NCBI GenBank assembly: GCA_012295275.1
Contig: CM022679.1
Coordinates: forward strand, 7,942,169 to 8,004,168
DNA length: 62,000 bases
Origin: Chrysomallon squamiferum
Taxonomy: Eukaryota; Mollusca; Gastropoda; Neomphalida; Peltospiridae
Direction of reading: 5' to 3'
Below are positions 49,265-62,000 of the stretch, one piece after another (positions within the stretch are counted from its first letter, which is position 1; the number at the start of each line of letters is the position of its first letter). Made by a program: the position numbers and the translations under genes. The notes beneath the pieces are model-generated. The model did no database searches, was not told the origin of the DNA, and worked only from the letters and a program-made list of their open reading frames with translations.

Positions 49265-52200
49265 TTACATGGCTGGTGAGCTGGGGTTGCTGTTGTAGGG
49301 ACACACCTCATCATCTCTGTGGCCAATGCAGTATACGATGGGGACATGTCCACTGTCCCACATACCTGAGCCGCAATGAATGCAGAGGCCACTCAAACTA
49401 CATGGAATCTTTCTCTTCTTTCGAAACTGATGTAATAAACCTCGAGCCTGAAATAATTAAACAATTAATTATTTTAATTTTTAGTAAAAATCAATTTAAT
49501 TAAAACTTTATTAAATAACACTAACTGACAACAGTTTGTTGGAATATCAGTATGCATTTTGATGCTAGGTGAATATCTAATTTAGGCACTAAATCAGTCT
49601 GACTTGTTACAAAACAGATTATTTAGATTGGATATCATCAGTTTATTTAGCAGATGTACATAATATTAAAATGAATAACTTCTTCAGATTTTTTTTTTAT
49701 TAATTTATTTTGACATAATATGGCTGTTTGATTTTGACAAAATGAAAAGCAGAATCCAGGGCATTTTTGTTCTATCTACAATTAAACTTATTTCATTTTG
49801 ATAGCTATATACATTACAGTAATTGTCTCCACTTTCTGAAATCCCATATACAATAATAATAATAATAGTAATAATAATATAATAATGATGAAAAGGGCTT
49901 GAATCGCATCTGAAATATATGATGGCCCAAACAAAAATTCATGTTATAACTTACAGAAAAAAAAAGACGTCAAAATAAAAAAATTTGGGTGATTAAAACC
50001 ATAATTTTGTTAACATTCCAGTTGCCCAACAGAATTTTGCTCACATTTAGCGATCTGGCAACTGGCCATTTTGAGCCCTGCACTTAAGTACATTGAAGAT
50101 AATTTTAGTACTGACAATCACCACAACTTACCTTTCTAAGAACTATATCACCATTCATGTGCATGGCCAAACTGCTGAAGTGTAACAGCATCTCATCAGA
50201 TGCCAGTCCCTGTTCAATGATGTCCTCACCATAGATAGCAACAATGGCGACACAGATAAAGAGATGGAAGTAGTCGGTTTGATAGTGTGCCCAGCAAGGT
50301 TTCCCAAATACGCAGAGCAGAAGCTTCAGGAAATTCTCTTTTGAAACACAGCAAGATCCACCTAAAGTTTCAGAAAGAAAAAAGAAACAAATTTTAAAAA
50401 CATTATAAAACAGAGCTCATTTTATATGGTTAAGCAGGATAAAATCTTTAGAAAATGTATGAATCTGATAAAATATTTTAAGAAGCAATATGAAAGTATC
50501 ATTATTTAAGAAATTTTAACACTAAATGAGAATGTTATATCCATAGCTAAATAATCATTTCCAGCCATATGTAAACACTTTGGATGTCGAATTTTTGTGA
50601 TGATAAATTACTGCAGATCACTCTCCCCAAATACATCTTTAATATTTCAGTTGTCTCCCTTTGTGATTATTACTTAAACTGTACTATTATACACCATCTA
50701 CACCTGTATATTTCTGTTAACTCAAAGAAAGAAAGGAAACAGTAGAATTTTTAAGCTGCATGAACAGAGCAGAAAGGTTTACCTGTGACAAAACAGTAAC
50801 TCCATGGCATCATCACTTAGTTTCTCAAGGTGTGCAAAGAATTTTGGTTGCATGAGATGAATTAACTCTCGCAGGTAATTCTGCATTTAAAAAACAAAAA
50901 ATAATTATGCCTATTAACATTTAGTTATTATATTAACATATTTTTTCAAATTTTGTCTCATTTATATTTAACGTGTTATTTTCAAAGTATGTTTCTAATA
51001 AAGAGATCAAAATATTAAATATATATTCTTTTAATCCAGTTGATGTTTTGCTGATATCCATGTGCAGTACTATTTACAAAATAAATTACACTTTGGCATG
51101 GATGCAAGTTAACTTTTATTAAACTTATAAACGTGGTCACTAGCTATCACTTATAGACTGAATGTTTTCAGTTTCCCAGAACTATAACAGAAAACAAGTG
51201 ATAACAAAAATATATAAGACATTTTGGAAACATAATCGCAGACTAAATTACCAATTATTAACACAAAAATCACAAACTGAAAAGAAAAACAGATAATGAA
51301 AACAAACAAAAAAGAAGAAAATAACTTTAAACAGAATACTCACAAGTTGTTTGTCCATATCGCTGTCTTTGGGCGAGCTTACGAAAATAGTGCGTTGCAT
51401 CAAGCCTACAAAACACCAGTAGGCATCCACTTCATTTTGTATCTCTGCTAACACTGGGGCAAGCAAGTCAGACATTCCCTGAGTGTAGCCCATCCAGGGA
51501 TTAGCCACAGCATAGTTCAACAAGATGGCTCTGAAATAGATAAACAAGTATTAATAATCTGTGTTATTATTTTTTATTTATAATATAATCTTAACTGCTT
51601 CCAAACAGAATTCATTTCCAGATAAAATAATGAATATCTAAAAATACCAATCCAGTAGTTTTAGAAAAACTGGATTTATTTGTTAATCTTTTATTATGTG
51701 TTGGGACCAGAATGTATTACATGAGAAATACGTAATGCATCATGTAGCATGTTTAAGCCATAACTTCTACTCTTGATTTCTTATACAAGTACAATTTTAT
51801 AGGAAAATAAATATATATAATGGTATTAATAAATAAGTATTTTGCTGTTGTCCTTTTATACAAAAGATTATTCTGAAAAACAAACCTTCTCAAAACGTAA
51901 AAGCTAAAGATCCTAATTGTCTTTAAATGCCATTTCAGCAGTTCACAATTATGCTATGTATCTTATAAATTACTATGAATTAACTAGATAAACTATTCCA
52001 AGTTTACAAGACAAAACCTTACTTTAAGACTTCTATGTTGGGGTTGTTTTCACCACAGAAGTAAGGATGACTGCGATCAGTTCTTACAACATCTTTCTCC
52101 ACAGTACACTGGATGGTTCGCCAAAACTTGTCTCTTTCTTGTTCTGTCATGGATTCTCTTCAAAACACAAACCAATAAATGCATCAGCTCGACATGCTTT

Positions 52201-53172
52201 GACTGGTCTTAATTTGATAAATAAATGAATGTTTAATAAACATCTTAACACATTTTGATGTTATTTATTATGAGTTATAATGACAGAAATCCTGTTGCTG
52301 TTATTGCATATTACAGACTAAAAAGTTACACAGAGCTACTGAAAATTGACTAATTAAATACCTCATTTTTCTTATGTTTTGATATTCAATGTACTTGTCA
52401 TTTCGGATTTGCTCCTGTTCATCAAAAGTTGAAGAAAATGGATAATAGTGCAGCAGGAAAGGCCAAGCTTCATGGCGCAATGATGGATCCAGACCTCCAA
52501 AAAATATTGCCTTTAATAAGAATAAAAACAATCTTAATTCTCTGAACAAACATATATGTACATTGATGCATGAACTTGTAAAAATATAAATATAATTTAC
52601 ACAATATATATTTTTAAACATGACAATGAAATGTCATATAGTTCTTGGTTAGTGTGGGGGTCTCTGGTTTGGTGTCTCAAAGGATCAACAGTCCTAGAGA
52701 AACCATGAATTTTCCTGTCTGTGTCAAAGTAAAAATAAATAAAAGTAGCTGACAGGACAGGTGTAGCAGTTTTTGTCAACTTGAGTTGATAGTACATAAA
52801 GAGCATATTTTGATCAATTATCTACAATTATGAATGGTTGGAATGGGAAAAAGAAAAGGACAGTGCTTAAACCTGAAAAGTACAGCCTGCTTGCACACAT
52901 GAGATAGAGAGAGAGAGAGAGAGACACACACACAGACAGACAGTCAGACAGACAGACAGACAGACAGAGAGAGAGGGAGAAAAGTGTACTGCAGTGTATT
53001 TCACCTTTCTCAGCTGAAAATCATCTTCAATTGATCCATTTGGCATTAAATGTTGTTTCCAGATTTCTTCTGTAACTTCAGAAAACTGCCCTTCTTCTGG
53101 ATGACACTGATCATCAGTGATCTGTGGTTTAACCACAAGAAACTGCCGATATGGAACATCACTTTCTCTTGT
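49265..53172 (-). CDS. TBC1D16: TBC1D16 coding exons 4-10 (TBC domain and C-terminus)
   Basis: Exons: 53005-53172, 52362-52510, 52023-52157, 51344-51530, 50783-50880, 50132-50361, 49265-49447. Exon 5 opens the GAP domain (AIFFGGLDPSLRHEAWPFLL). Exon 6 carries the Arg finger and exon 7 the Gln finger. Exon 8 ends LLFCHR. Exon 9 covers WILLCFKREFPEASALRIWE and, in another frame, CWAHYQTDYFHLFICVAIVA. Exon 10 ends ...NPSSPAM then TAA. Phases are consistent except for exon 9. The intron before exon 5 has a GA/CA/CAGA microsatellite at about 52905-52977. Confidence 0.9.
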
Positions 53173-54492
53173 CTACAAAAAAAAGCATTAACAAAACAAT
53201 TTTAAAATTAATTACTCAGTTTTCAATATCACTGGTAAAATTATTTTTAGTAATTTACATATACCAAGTGTAAAAAACCTTAAATTTATAAAGACAGAAA
53301 ATTAAATATATTGAAAATTAAAAAATAAAAAGGAAGTAAAGAATGAGAGGTATTATTAAAATCTTGGGGTGCTTCTTACAACTGTGTAACAGAAGTTTAT
53401 AAAAAGCATTAAACAGAAACATCCAATGAAAGTTATTTGGATCCTTTTTACATTTTAAAACAAAATGAATAGTTTATTCCTCAGTTGCATAAAAAAAAAA
53501 AAAAAAAAAAAATTAAAATAAAGAATAATACAATGTAAAAATTAAAATGTAGAAATAATTATAAAGCACTAAATGAAAAGAATTTTCATTAAAGACAGAA
53601 GACTTTTTTCTTACCAAGCATCTTACCTTCTCTTTAGATTTGGCAAAGAGACTCCAGTCTTCAAAAATCTGTGCCAGCTTGTCCAGTCCACCATTATGGA
53701 AGTGTAGAATCTTGTACTGACTCTCTCTACTGGCTATCACAACCTGGCCTCGGGTACATTCAGAATCACTGTAGAATAACCTCAGTGACCTCATCTGACC
53801 TACAGGATGATAATTATAACATATGTGGTAACAGTATATAGTTTGTGAGATAAAGGAATTGTCTGATAAGCCAGAACATACTGTCTCTCCATATTATTAT
53901 TTATGGTCACTGCTTATAATAAATTTTAAAATTTGAATGAAAAAAAAAGTAATAAAGCTACCTTCACCAACCTGCATTAAATAACTATATTAAATTTTTA
54001 TTTTAAAACGTTACTTTATGTATTTTTTGTGGGAGTGAATCACAAGTAAGAACAGAGAGAATAAACTTTGCTGTATAATATACCTTTTAAACTAATATTT
54101 TTCTTTTTTGTCTTACATCAAGAAATCATATTTAAAAATATTTATTCTGTTGCATGATCAGTTAGATGACTGGCTGATTCACATACTAGCAAACACAATG
54201 TCATTAACTAACTGATTTGGGGTATCAGCCAAAAATGAAAAATGAATCAGAAAAATGAAGATGATGACAATTATGACAATGTCAAATAAAACACACACTT
54301 GGTATTTAACAGTTTCTTGGGGTTTTTTCCCCTACTTTTTGTTTAAAATCTCCCATTACTTCTATGAAATTGTTTACAATACATCCTTAATTTGGTTGTG
54401 CATGACTGAATATTAGATGCATTCAGATGTAACCTTTATTATAAACAGCAGGTATCAGTAATAATAAAAAATAACAATAATAATAATAATAA

Positions 54493-54552
<60 letters not shown>

Positions 54553-57500
54553 TTACCAAGATCAACAGAAAAGACTCCACACAACTGTTCCTTGGCACTT
54601 CTCTTTTCTTTCTTCCCACTGCTGAAAGTCAGTGAATTGTCTGGAAAAGTCATGTTGTGACTGAAACTCAGAGAACCACTGCTACTATCTGGTGATTCTG
54701 GAGACACTGGTTGGTGGGTTGGTGAGTTGGGTGCAGATTCAGCATCTGATGTGTATGGCGATGGTGGCTGGGAATCAGGGCCTGATGTTGTAGTTGAGGA
54801 AGATGATAAGTTTCTAACTCGTGTGACAGAAATGTCTGGTGTTAATATTGGAGTGTTTGGTGGAGGGACAGTGAGGTTGTCCAGATCTAGATCACCTGGG
54901 ACAGTTAGCCCTGAGTGTGATGCAGGATAAACCTTCTGTCCTTCGCTCTGAAACATTAAGTCATGTTTTCGTAAAAGTTCCTCTCTCAGTTCACTGATAA
55001 CTGTCTGTCCGCTTGTTTCTGATGGTGAAGGGTTGTTAGATTCTGAGCTGACACTGCCAGACTCAGGGGAACTACTTGTATCAAACTTACTTTCGTTAGT
55101 GTATGTGTTTTTATCAAACAGATCTGTCCTAGTCTCGTTGGAATTATTACCATCCACTTCTTCTGTGACCACAACAAGCCTTTCTCCTTCCATCTCAATA
55201 CTCACTGATTTGTTAGAATCTGTTCTTTCTCTGGCCTTAGTGTGCAATTTGTTTCGATTCAACATTGCTGCCAACTGTTCTTCAGAGGTAAAACCATCAG
55301 TATTTGGCACCACACCAAGATCATCTTTACTCAGCACATACTGGTGTTCAGCATTACTCTTGTTACTTTTATCCACAGTCAAGTCATTCACGTGGATTCC
55401 TATGACATTCTTTTTCACACCACCGTGGACCATTTTCTCATTGTTCTGAATGTAAGAAGTCACTATTTCATCTGAACCAATCCCTGAATCAGCAGCAGAC
55501 TTGTTACTGGAGCTATGTCTGTGTCCATCTCGATGAACCTCCTCAGCAGGATTCCAGCTTCCAATGCTGACATCTTCCTCACGAGAACAAGCAGACAGCT
55601 CTGAACTCAAGCTGGTGTTGTCTGTGCTTTGTTTCTTTTTGTGTGAAAAAGTTCTCTCCACCCCATTAACCATTCCCAAATCACCCATTACACTGGAGTC
55701 TCCTGGTGATTCACTAGGGGATGGGGTGGGTTCGTTCGACTTGGAATATTCTTGTCTTGGTGTTCTTTTTGGACTGGGTCTAGGAGTGTTTCCTTTTGAA
55801 CAGTTAGGGCTGTTTTCAATACTGCGAGGGTTTTTCTTTAAAGACAGGTTTGGGATCCATGTTAGAAGAAGAGTTGGACCAGCAACCTAAAATAAAAAAG
55901 AAAATAAACGTTTAATAAGTAATAAATAAATTTTGAAATTTAAATACAATTTTTAAAAGATTTTAAAAAATATTTTTGAAACAATGATAAAAAATAAATA
56001 AATAAATAAATAAATAAAAAACATTAATAAATAGATATATAACTTTTTTTTTTAAACTTGCATTTTTAAAGTAAAGCATAATTTTTTTTAAATAAAACAT
56101 GAAATTCAGCCTGTTTCAAAAATTAACTCTTGTCATTTATCTATATTTTTTATTATTCACCTTTAGATAACTAACATCATAAAGGGAAAATGCTGAATCA
56201 GTATGCAAAGATACAAAAAATTAACATATCGTTTGAACTTTTTTTTTTTTTTTTTTTAAATTATTTATTCCAATAAATTATTATTTAATCTTAATAAATT
56301 GCATATGGTGCCAGGCTATCAAGTAAAAAAAAAAAAAAAAAAAAATAAAAACAACAGCTGCTAACATTCTCAAATCATTGCAAGGTTTGCAAAACAAATG
56401 GAATTTAATTTGATCTGTAACAAGCTTTAAATATATGCCTGTATGATATTCTGTAAACATTATAAAAAAAATTGTAAAAACTGTATATAAGAAGAAACTG
56501 TTTTTGGGAAATACACACAGCCCAAAACATAAAAAAATAGATAGATAGATAGATTATAAATAAATAAATAAATAAATAAAAGGGGAAAAAAGGGAAAATA
56601 GATATAAATATGAGGAAGACAGGAGAGAAAGTAACACATATAACAGTTTTTGAACTATGAATATATGACATCACAAAATAAAAATAAAAATAAATAAAAT
56701 AAAAATGAAAATAAATAAAATAATATAAAATAAAATAAAATAAAATAAAATTAAATTAAATTAAATTAAATTAAATTAAACTAGAAAAAAGAGGACAACA
56801 AAGAAATATTTCACATTTTTAATAAATGGCTTACTGGCATTTAAATTTGGTCAATACCAGTTATATACCAGAGAGAAAATAAAATAGAACTAGATAAATG
56901 AAGACAGATATAAATAACAGAAGTCAAGAAGGAAATATATCAATTTTTAATAATAAATTTGGTAAATACCTTTTACATACTGAGAGAAAATAAAACAGAA
57001 ATAGAAAAAAGAATATATACATAAATAACGTAAGTCAAGAAAGAAATATTGGAGTTTTTAATAAATGGTTTAATGGCATCATAAATTTGGTAAATACCAG
57101 CTATATTCTGAGAAAAAAAAAAAAAATGTTTCAGTGTCAATAAATATTCTTTTTTCATTTAACAACAAGGAATTTTCTTCTTGTTTTAAAAATATATTGC
57201 CATAGACAATAAAACCCACAGCCATGATACTGTAGCCTAAGTTGTCCAATGGGAGCAATCAGTTTAAGTGATACTGAGACCAATCATGGCTTTACCTCAA
57301 TGCCATGGTCCTGTATCCAAAAAAAAAAAAAAAAAAAAATAAAAAAAAAATAAAAAAAAAGTAAATAAATAAAAAAAAAATATGAATAAACAAATAAAAA
57401 TAAAAAAAAAATAAAATAAATAAATAAATAATACTGATAAAAAAAAAAAAAAAAAAAAAAAAATAATAATAATAATAAAAGTAACAAAACATATATTAAC

Positions 57501-57780
57501 AATAAAAAATAAAATAAAAAAAAAGAAAATTTTAAAAATGGTGGTAAAGACTATTAAGTATTATATTATTTTTTTTACATATTACCTGATCTTCTTGAGC
57601 TCTGACAGTGAGATAGCCTGGGTAATGTTCCGTTTCAAACGACAGTGGTGTAGGAGGATGAACACAGACATTGTTCTTGCAGTAGATAATCTCTCCATCT
57701 AGTGGAGGCGGCCTCAGGGAATCTGAGCTATGGATTCCGAGAAAATTTGTAGCTTTTTTGAAGATATTGCTAAAAGCCAT
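49265..57780 (-). CDS. TBC1D16: TBC1 domain family member 16 (Rab GTPase-activating protein), 10 coding exons, one frameshift
   Basis: TBC proteins speed GTP hydrolysis by Rab GTPases; human TBC1D16 acts on Rab4A. The N-terminus LDGEIIYCKNNVCVHPP is diagnostic of the family. A large Ser-rich segment follows (exon 2), then a conserved CGVFSVDLGQMRSLRLFYSD segment, then the TBC domain from about residue 623. It has the arginine finger (VEKDVVR, R697), the glutamine finger (GYTQGM, Q734) and SDLLAPVLAEI. The C-terminus carries CIHCGSGMWDSG with a later Cys/His pair, as in human. I chose ATG 57778-57780 (MAFSNIFKKAT) because it has A at -3 and G at +4 and aligns with the human start; an upstream in-frame ATG at 57802-57804 would add eight residues. 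Exon 9 contains one extra base, so the frame breaks after about residue 833. Confidence 0.93.
50132..50361 (-). pseudogene. TBC1D16: TBC1D16 exon 9 with one-base insertion frameshift
   Basis: The exon is 230 bases, but its bounding phases (one base in, phase 0 out) require a length of 3n+1. On the coding strand ATT TGG GAA ACC is followed by TTGCTGGGC, where the conserved reading needs TGC TGG GCA (CWAH). One T too many lies at about 50296-50297. Both halves are otherwise well conserved and both splice sites are intact. Unshifted translation runs into TGA after 22 codons and loses the end of the TBC domain. An assembly or consensus error is the simplest explanation; a real allele is possible. 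Confidence 0.85.
52905..52977. repeat. GA / CA / CAGA compound microsatellite
   Basis: Adjacent GAGA, CACA and CAGA arrays in the TBC1D16 intron between exons 4 and 5, about 30 bases from the 5' splice site of exon 4. Confidence 0.85.
53627..57780 (-). CDS. TBC1D16: TBC1D16 coding exons 1-3 (N-terminal and Ser-rich region)
   Basis: Exons: 57586-57780, 54557-55886, 53627-53799. Exon 2 is 1330 bases and starts VAGPTLLLTWIPN, comparable to ATLILAWVPN in human. It continues with Pro/Ser/Thr-rich, presumably disordered sequence containing many SP and TP dipeptides, and ends CGVFSVDL. Exon 3 encodes GQMRSLRLFYSDSECTRGQ and VVIASRESQYKILHFHNGG. The long plus-strand frames opposite exon 2 are shadows. 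Confidence 0.92.
54463..54551. repeat. TAA microsatellite touching the TBC1D16 exon 2 donor
   Basis: About 28 TAA triplets with a few interruptions. On the coding strand the exon 2 donor GTAAGT runs directly into (TAT/ATT)n. The exon's open frame continues through it as a long leucine run, which is an intronic read-through, not mature protein. Confidence 0.9.
56801..57113. repeat. Tandem repeat, 110-130-bp period, about 2.5 copies
   Basis: Units begin AGAAATATT/GGAAATATA, continue TTTTTAATAAATGG and AAATTTGGT(A/C)AATACC, and end with GAGAGAAAATAAAA. Starts are near 56801, 56930 and 57040. They lie in TBC1D16 intron 1, next to AAATA and AAATT arrays at about 56680-56780. Confidence 0.6.
57315..57480. 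repeat. A-rich low-complexity tract
   Basis: Long A runs broken by single T bases, then TAA repeats. The phenylalanine-rich minus-strand open frames here are artefacts. It is in TBC1D16 intron 1, about 100 bases from the exon 1 donor. Confidence 0.85.
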
Positions 57781-57804
57781 GATGGGTACTGCTGCCAGCT
57801 CCAT

Positions 57805-60355
57805 CAAGCCAGAACACTAGTGATGAATCTGGCTTTAATTATAGCATTCTGTGAAAACGAGAAAAATATCACAGCTTTGTGTTAAAAACAGAAAATATTA
57901 TTTATACCTCGGATAACAAATGTCACCATATTTCTTTTTTTAGATATTCTTTTCATTAATATTAGACACATAAAAGGCAAGAGCACTGGAATTAGAGTAT
58001 TCTTTCAGACATGAAAATATTAAATTCATATTAACAAATGGCATAAAATGTCAGTAATCCAAAATCAAAAGCTAACATACAACAAAATCCTCAGATTATT
58101 TATAATGATAAAATGAGCATCATTTGATGAATTTATCCTACTTCTTGAAATACCCAAACATAATTCATACATTTATTCTAAATTCATATTAGTGTTGTAA
58201 TGTAAATAATAAATACCTTTTATTCTTGTCATTAACAGATTCATGTGTTAGTAAAGAGAGAGAGAAAAAATTTGTTTTGATATATTTATATTCTTCTGCC
58301 AAAAAAAGGACTGAGATCCCAAGATTAAAAAAAACACACCAAAAAACAGAAGAGATAATAATAATAAAAAAAGTTTAAAAATTACAATACTATATTGTAT
58401 TTAAACTTGGTAAATAAATTAGGAAAAAATTAACAAAACACATTTGATAATACTTTGGAAGATGAGAGTCAAAGAGAAAAGAAAATTACATTTTAGTTTT
58501 ATGTATCTCTAGAAGACAATAATTATTTTATAATAATTATTTTCTCGTCAATAATTACATTGTATCCAGCTGACTTGTAATAAAAAAAAACTGAATTAAC
58601 GTTTCAACATTAAAAGCTGTCACAAGTTATTAACACCCCAAGGCAGAATATTGCAGGTTATAACCAAATTTTCTATAAATACATACATGGTACAAATAAT
58701 CAATTATTAGGTGAAGGGATAATGCACAATCGATAACAATGACTTCTCTCTATTGTGTACTGATTACAAACATCTGTTACTTTAATGTTAAATGAAGAAT
58801 TTACAAAACAAAATCTGGCTTAAACTTCAAATTCTTGTTAAGAAATGACGTTTAGTCACAGTACATTGCTGATGTAAATGATATTCTTATGAATATATTT
58901 AAAAACAAAGAAAGAAAGCAAATTCTATCTATGAAAACGAAGTAATGTTCAGAAGTAGCAGCTTTTTTTTTATCTGCTAAACATTTACACATACCAATAC
59001 AATGCTCTATTAATAATATATGAAATATGTCACTAAACATGAATAAAAAAAAATAAACAAATGATCATATGATCAAATTTTTATTAACTTTTAGTGAAAT
59101 ATTTTTGTCTCTTCTCACTTAGTGTTACTTCATAATTTATTTATCTATGAATTTCAATTTGACTGATTTTTCTGCTGAATAAAAAAAACTAATAAAAAAA
59201 ATTAAAAATTAAAAAACCTCTTTGAAAAGAAAGAAAAAAGAACTAAATAAAATTTTTTTAATCAAATTAAGTAAAATATTTCTTCCTACAAAAAGATATC
59301 CTCCCAAGGCCAAGTTTAATAAATGTATTGCTTTCAGGAATTTCTAGTAAAAAATTTAAATCACTCTAGTATTTTCTATTTAGTATTTACATGTCTTAGA
59401 ATGGGGGCTTTTATCTCAACATACAACTGTCTTATGCCTATTACATGGTACATGGCATTATACCTTTATTTTTAAGCACATATCTATACAACTAGAAAAG
59501 AATCAATGTCTTGACAACAATGGAAAATAACTAAAACATGACAACAGACAAGAAACACGCTATTAGAACAAAGATTTACAAATATATTCAACCTACATAA
59601 TCTGTTAGCAAATCCTTGTGAATCAGTATCCTCCCCCAAAAAACAATATCTTCACCTTGTGAAGTAAACATTTAACAATTAACAGCACAGAGTGACGCCA
59701 TGGTGTTTTTGTGCCAATGATGATCAAAATCAATAGACACCTAAATGAATTAGCTTCAGGAATGCTGAGGTTTTCCCCATGACGGCTAAGACCACTATAG
59801 CAGCTCACAAGATAAAATAAACCCAATAAAACGTGCCACAGCTTAGGATACACAACAGAGTGCTTAAATTTTTTGGCTAATATCGCAGATGGATTTCCTA
59901 ACATAGCGACCATTAAGGAAAGGACAGTTTGAAATTACACAGACATTTCTTGTAAGATGTATTTGTGATAATATGAGATACACAAGAATTAGCAAGAAGA
60001 CATCATTCTGTACAACCAACCCATAAAAAGGCAAGCACATACCACAGTTATTGATAAACTATTTCTTCTGAATTTAGTTCAACAGGAAATATCATGAAAG
60101 GCTTTCATTTGTATCAGTGAAATATTGACAAAATAAACTAATATTAATTATACAGAATAAATCATTGCTTGTAATCAGATATTGAGATTTTCTGTAATAA
60201 AATCACTTACACTGTATATATAAAGTAAATAATTTTTAGTAACAAAAAAATTTAATTCTGAAATGCAAAAAATAGCTTTATAAGAAACAAACAGATATTG
60301 TTTTATCATCATAACAGGAAAAAAAAATCATTAAACACACACAAACTATGACAAA

Positions 60356-60387
<32 letters not shown>

Positions 60388-62000
60388 AGAAAAGTAACTG
60401 AATGTGTTGTATTAAATTAACATTAACAGAATGGCATGAATACGTGAAGGACTTTGACATTTAAACATACCATGAAAGAACAATAATAAGGCAAGAATAA
60501 ATACCAAGTTTAATTGTAATGAAAGAACATTAACCAAATATATGCCACATATACTGATACACACTTAGCCTGTCTCTTTTCACTCTCTTTTCCTTTGTCT
60601 CTTTAATACACACAGAGACAAATATTTTTATTTTAAATCCCACACACATTCAGATACAAATACATACACACATCAATACAAACACCCACACAAACATATT
60701 AATCCGATGAACACCTAATCTGAGCACTGGTTGTCACATAACACGTCTCAGAATGATTCAGAAATAGACCCAACATGCACACAAGTAGAATAAATTGCTT
60801 ATTTGTCCAGTACGAGAAAGAAATCGTTGTCCAGTTAAAACCAAGGCACAGGACACTGGTGAGATCCAGCAATGAAAAGCTGATCGTAAGTATAAAAAAA
60901 AGAAAAAAGAAAGAAATCAATATTATATTTCAAGCCACAAACATAATGGTAGGTCTTGCATCTGCTCAGACTGGCAGCTCATAATGGCCAACCAAAACAA
61001 TTCAATTAATGCTTTAATAACGCAACACATGAATAATCTGACCAGTGGTCAAGTTAAAAAGTTGTTTCAGCTGAATGTTATTGACAGCTTCATATTAGGC
61101 AGATGCTGCTATGTAATTTGATTGGTATGATAATTAAATAACAGATGATATTCAAGATAATTCATTAGAAAACTGAAATACGATGCAGAAACAATGTTTA
61201 CTGCAATAAGATATGTAAAAACAGTAACAAAATATCAAAATATGGTTCAGTGAAATACTAAAATAAAAATTAAAAACACACTGAAGTGTTAAAGTAAACT
61301 GTAAAAAAAATTAAAATTAAAATAAATGTAAAAACACTAAAATTCTAAACAAAAATGTAGAAATACTCAAATGATATGTATAAAAAACAAAAACAAATAT
61401 ACCAAAAAACAAACATAAAAATATATTATCAATAAAATAAAATGTAAAACCATACTGAAACATGATTAGAAAATGTAATTTAGAGAAACACTGAAAGTAA
61501 GATGCAAAACACACTGAAACAAAGTAAAAACAAATGTCCAGTGAAATAATAACTAAAAATTAAATTAAATTGTAGAAAAGTAAATAAATGTAAAATATTC
61601 AGAAGCACTGATAATTTTAATAAGTAATTTAGTAAAATACTGAAATAAAAAATAAAAATAAACAACAATGGAAAAAGTTTTAAGTAATACATAAAATTAA
61701 TTCAATGAAATACTGAAACAGATATAAACAAACAAGCTAATACATTATGGTCATTTCCATGAATAATTCAAATAGGAAGATGTAATTTACCTTCAAGAAT
61801 CAGGTGATTTATAAACAGTGATAGTGACTAATTAAAAATGATGTACTGGAAACAGAAACTTCTTAATTAGAGTAGCACTTCTTTTATTATTGCAGACCTT
61901 GTACTAAACCAAACTTGTAAGAAAACTGACTTTTCCATTATGATTATGAAGTAAAACTGATTAAATTACTGAAAAAGGAAATAATACATGGCAATCATTC
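57805..62000. other. AT-rich sequence upstream of TBC1D16, no gene recognised
   Basis: It probably holds the TBC1D16 5' UTR, promoter and possibly a 5' intron, but no element can be fixed. The one frame with less biased composition is on the minus strand at 59623-59913 (96 codons from VAMLGNPSAILAKKF). I do not recognise it, it has no homologue-like motif, and it may be chance. Small AC-rich arrays lie near 60605-60700. Confidence 0.5.

Noticed and set aside
55033-55449. 138-codon plus-strand open frame
   Set aside because: Shadow opposite TBC1D16 exon 2.
57781-57804. Upstream in-frame ATG of TBC1D16 at 57804
   Set aside because: Poor start context (T at -3) and no counterpart in the human protein; the ATG at 57780 fits better, although use of the upstream one cannot be excluded.
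59623-59913. 96-codon minus-strand open frame upstream of TBC1D16
   Set aside because: Better composition than most, but no recognisable motif, family or splice support; kept only as a note in the upstream region.

Overview
This is a eukaryotic nuclear window, about three quarters A+T, with short exons, introns mostly of 150-1000 bases, and many microsatellites, poly(A/T) tracts and decayed transposon pieces. The protein families are generic for animals. Gene structure and protein divergence fit an invertebrate, most likely a lophotrochozoan such as a mollusc, but nothing in the sequence fixes the species.

Three protein-coding genes can be rebuilt exon by exon. (1) POLR3A, largest catalytic subunit of RNA polymerase III, minus strand, 27608 down to 4675: 37 coding exons whose phases all join, giving 1391 codons before the stop (the human protein is 1390 residues). 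(2) SF1, the branch-point-binding splicing factor, plus strand, 28099-36948: 13 coding exons, 588 residues. (3) TBC1D16, a Rab GTPase-activating protein, minus strand, 57780 down to 49265: 10 coding exons, about 948 residues once a one-base frameshift in exon 9 is allowed for. POLR3A and SF1 are head to head with 490 bases between start codons, probably one bidirectional promoter. SF1 and TBC1D16 are tail to tail across about 11 kb of AT-rich sequence with no recognisable gene.

Layout: 1-4.6 kb is a repeat-rich intergenic area with a decayed Ty3/gypsy-like LTR element, an imperfect tandem duplication and a possible SINE; 4.6-27.6 kb POLR3A; 27.6-28.1 kb shared promoter; 28.1-37.7 kb SF1; 37.7-48.7 kb gene-poor sequence with degenerate tandem repeats; 48.7-57.8 kb TBC1D16; 57.8-62 kb AT-rich sequence upstream of TBC1D16.

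The most interesting signals are in POLR3A intron structure. The last intron has AT-AC ends with a consensus U12-type donor and branch site, and another intron is U12-type GT-AG, so this essential polymerase gene appears to need the minor spliceosome twice. A third intron has a GC-AG donor. Introns also hold a 388-bp MITE with long inverted repeats, a second candidate DNA element of about 1.03 kb in a CpG-rich pocket, and minisatellites abutting splice sites. I found no wholly new multi-gene system. The genes are ordinary housekeeping genes, and the unusual content lies in splicing signals, repeats and the frameshift.
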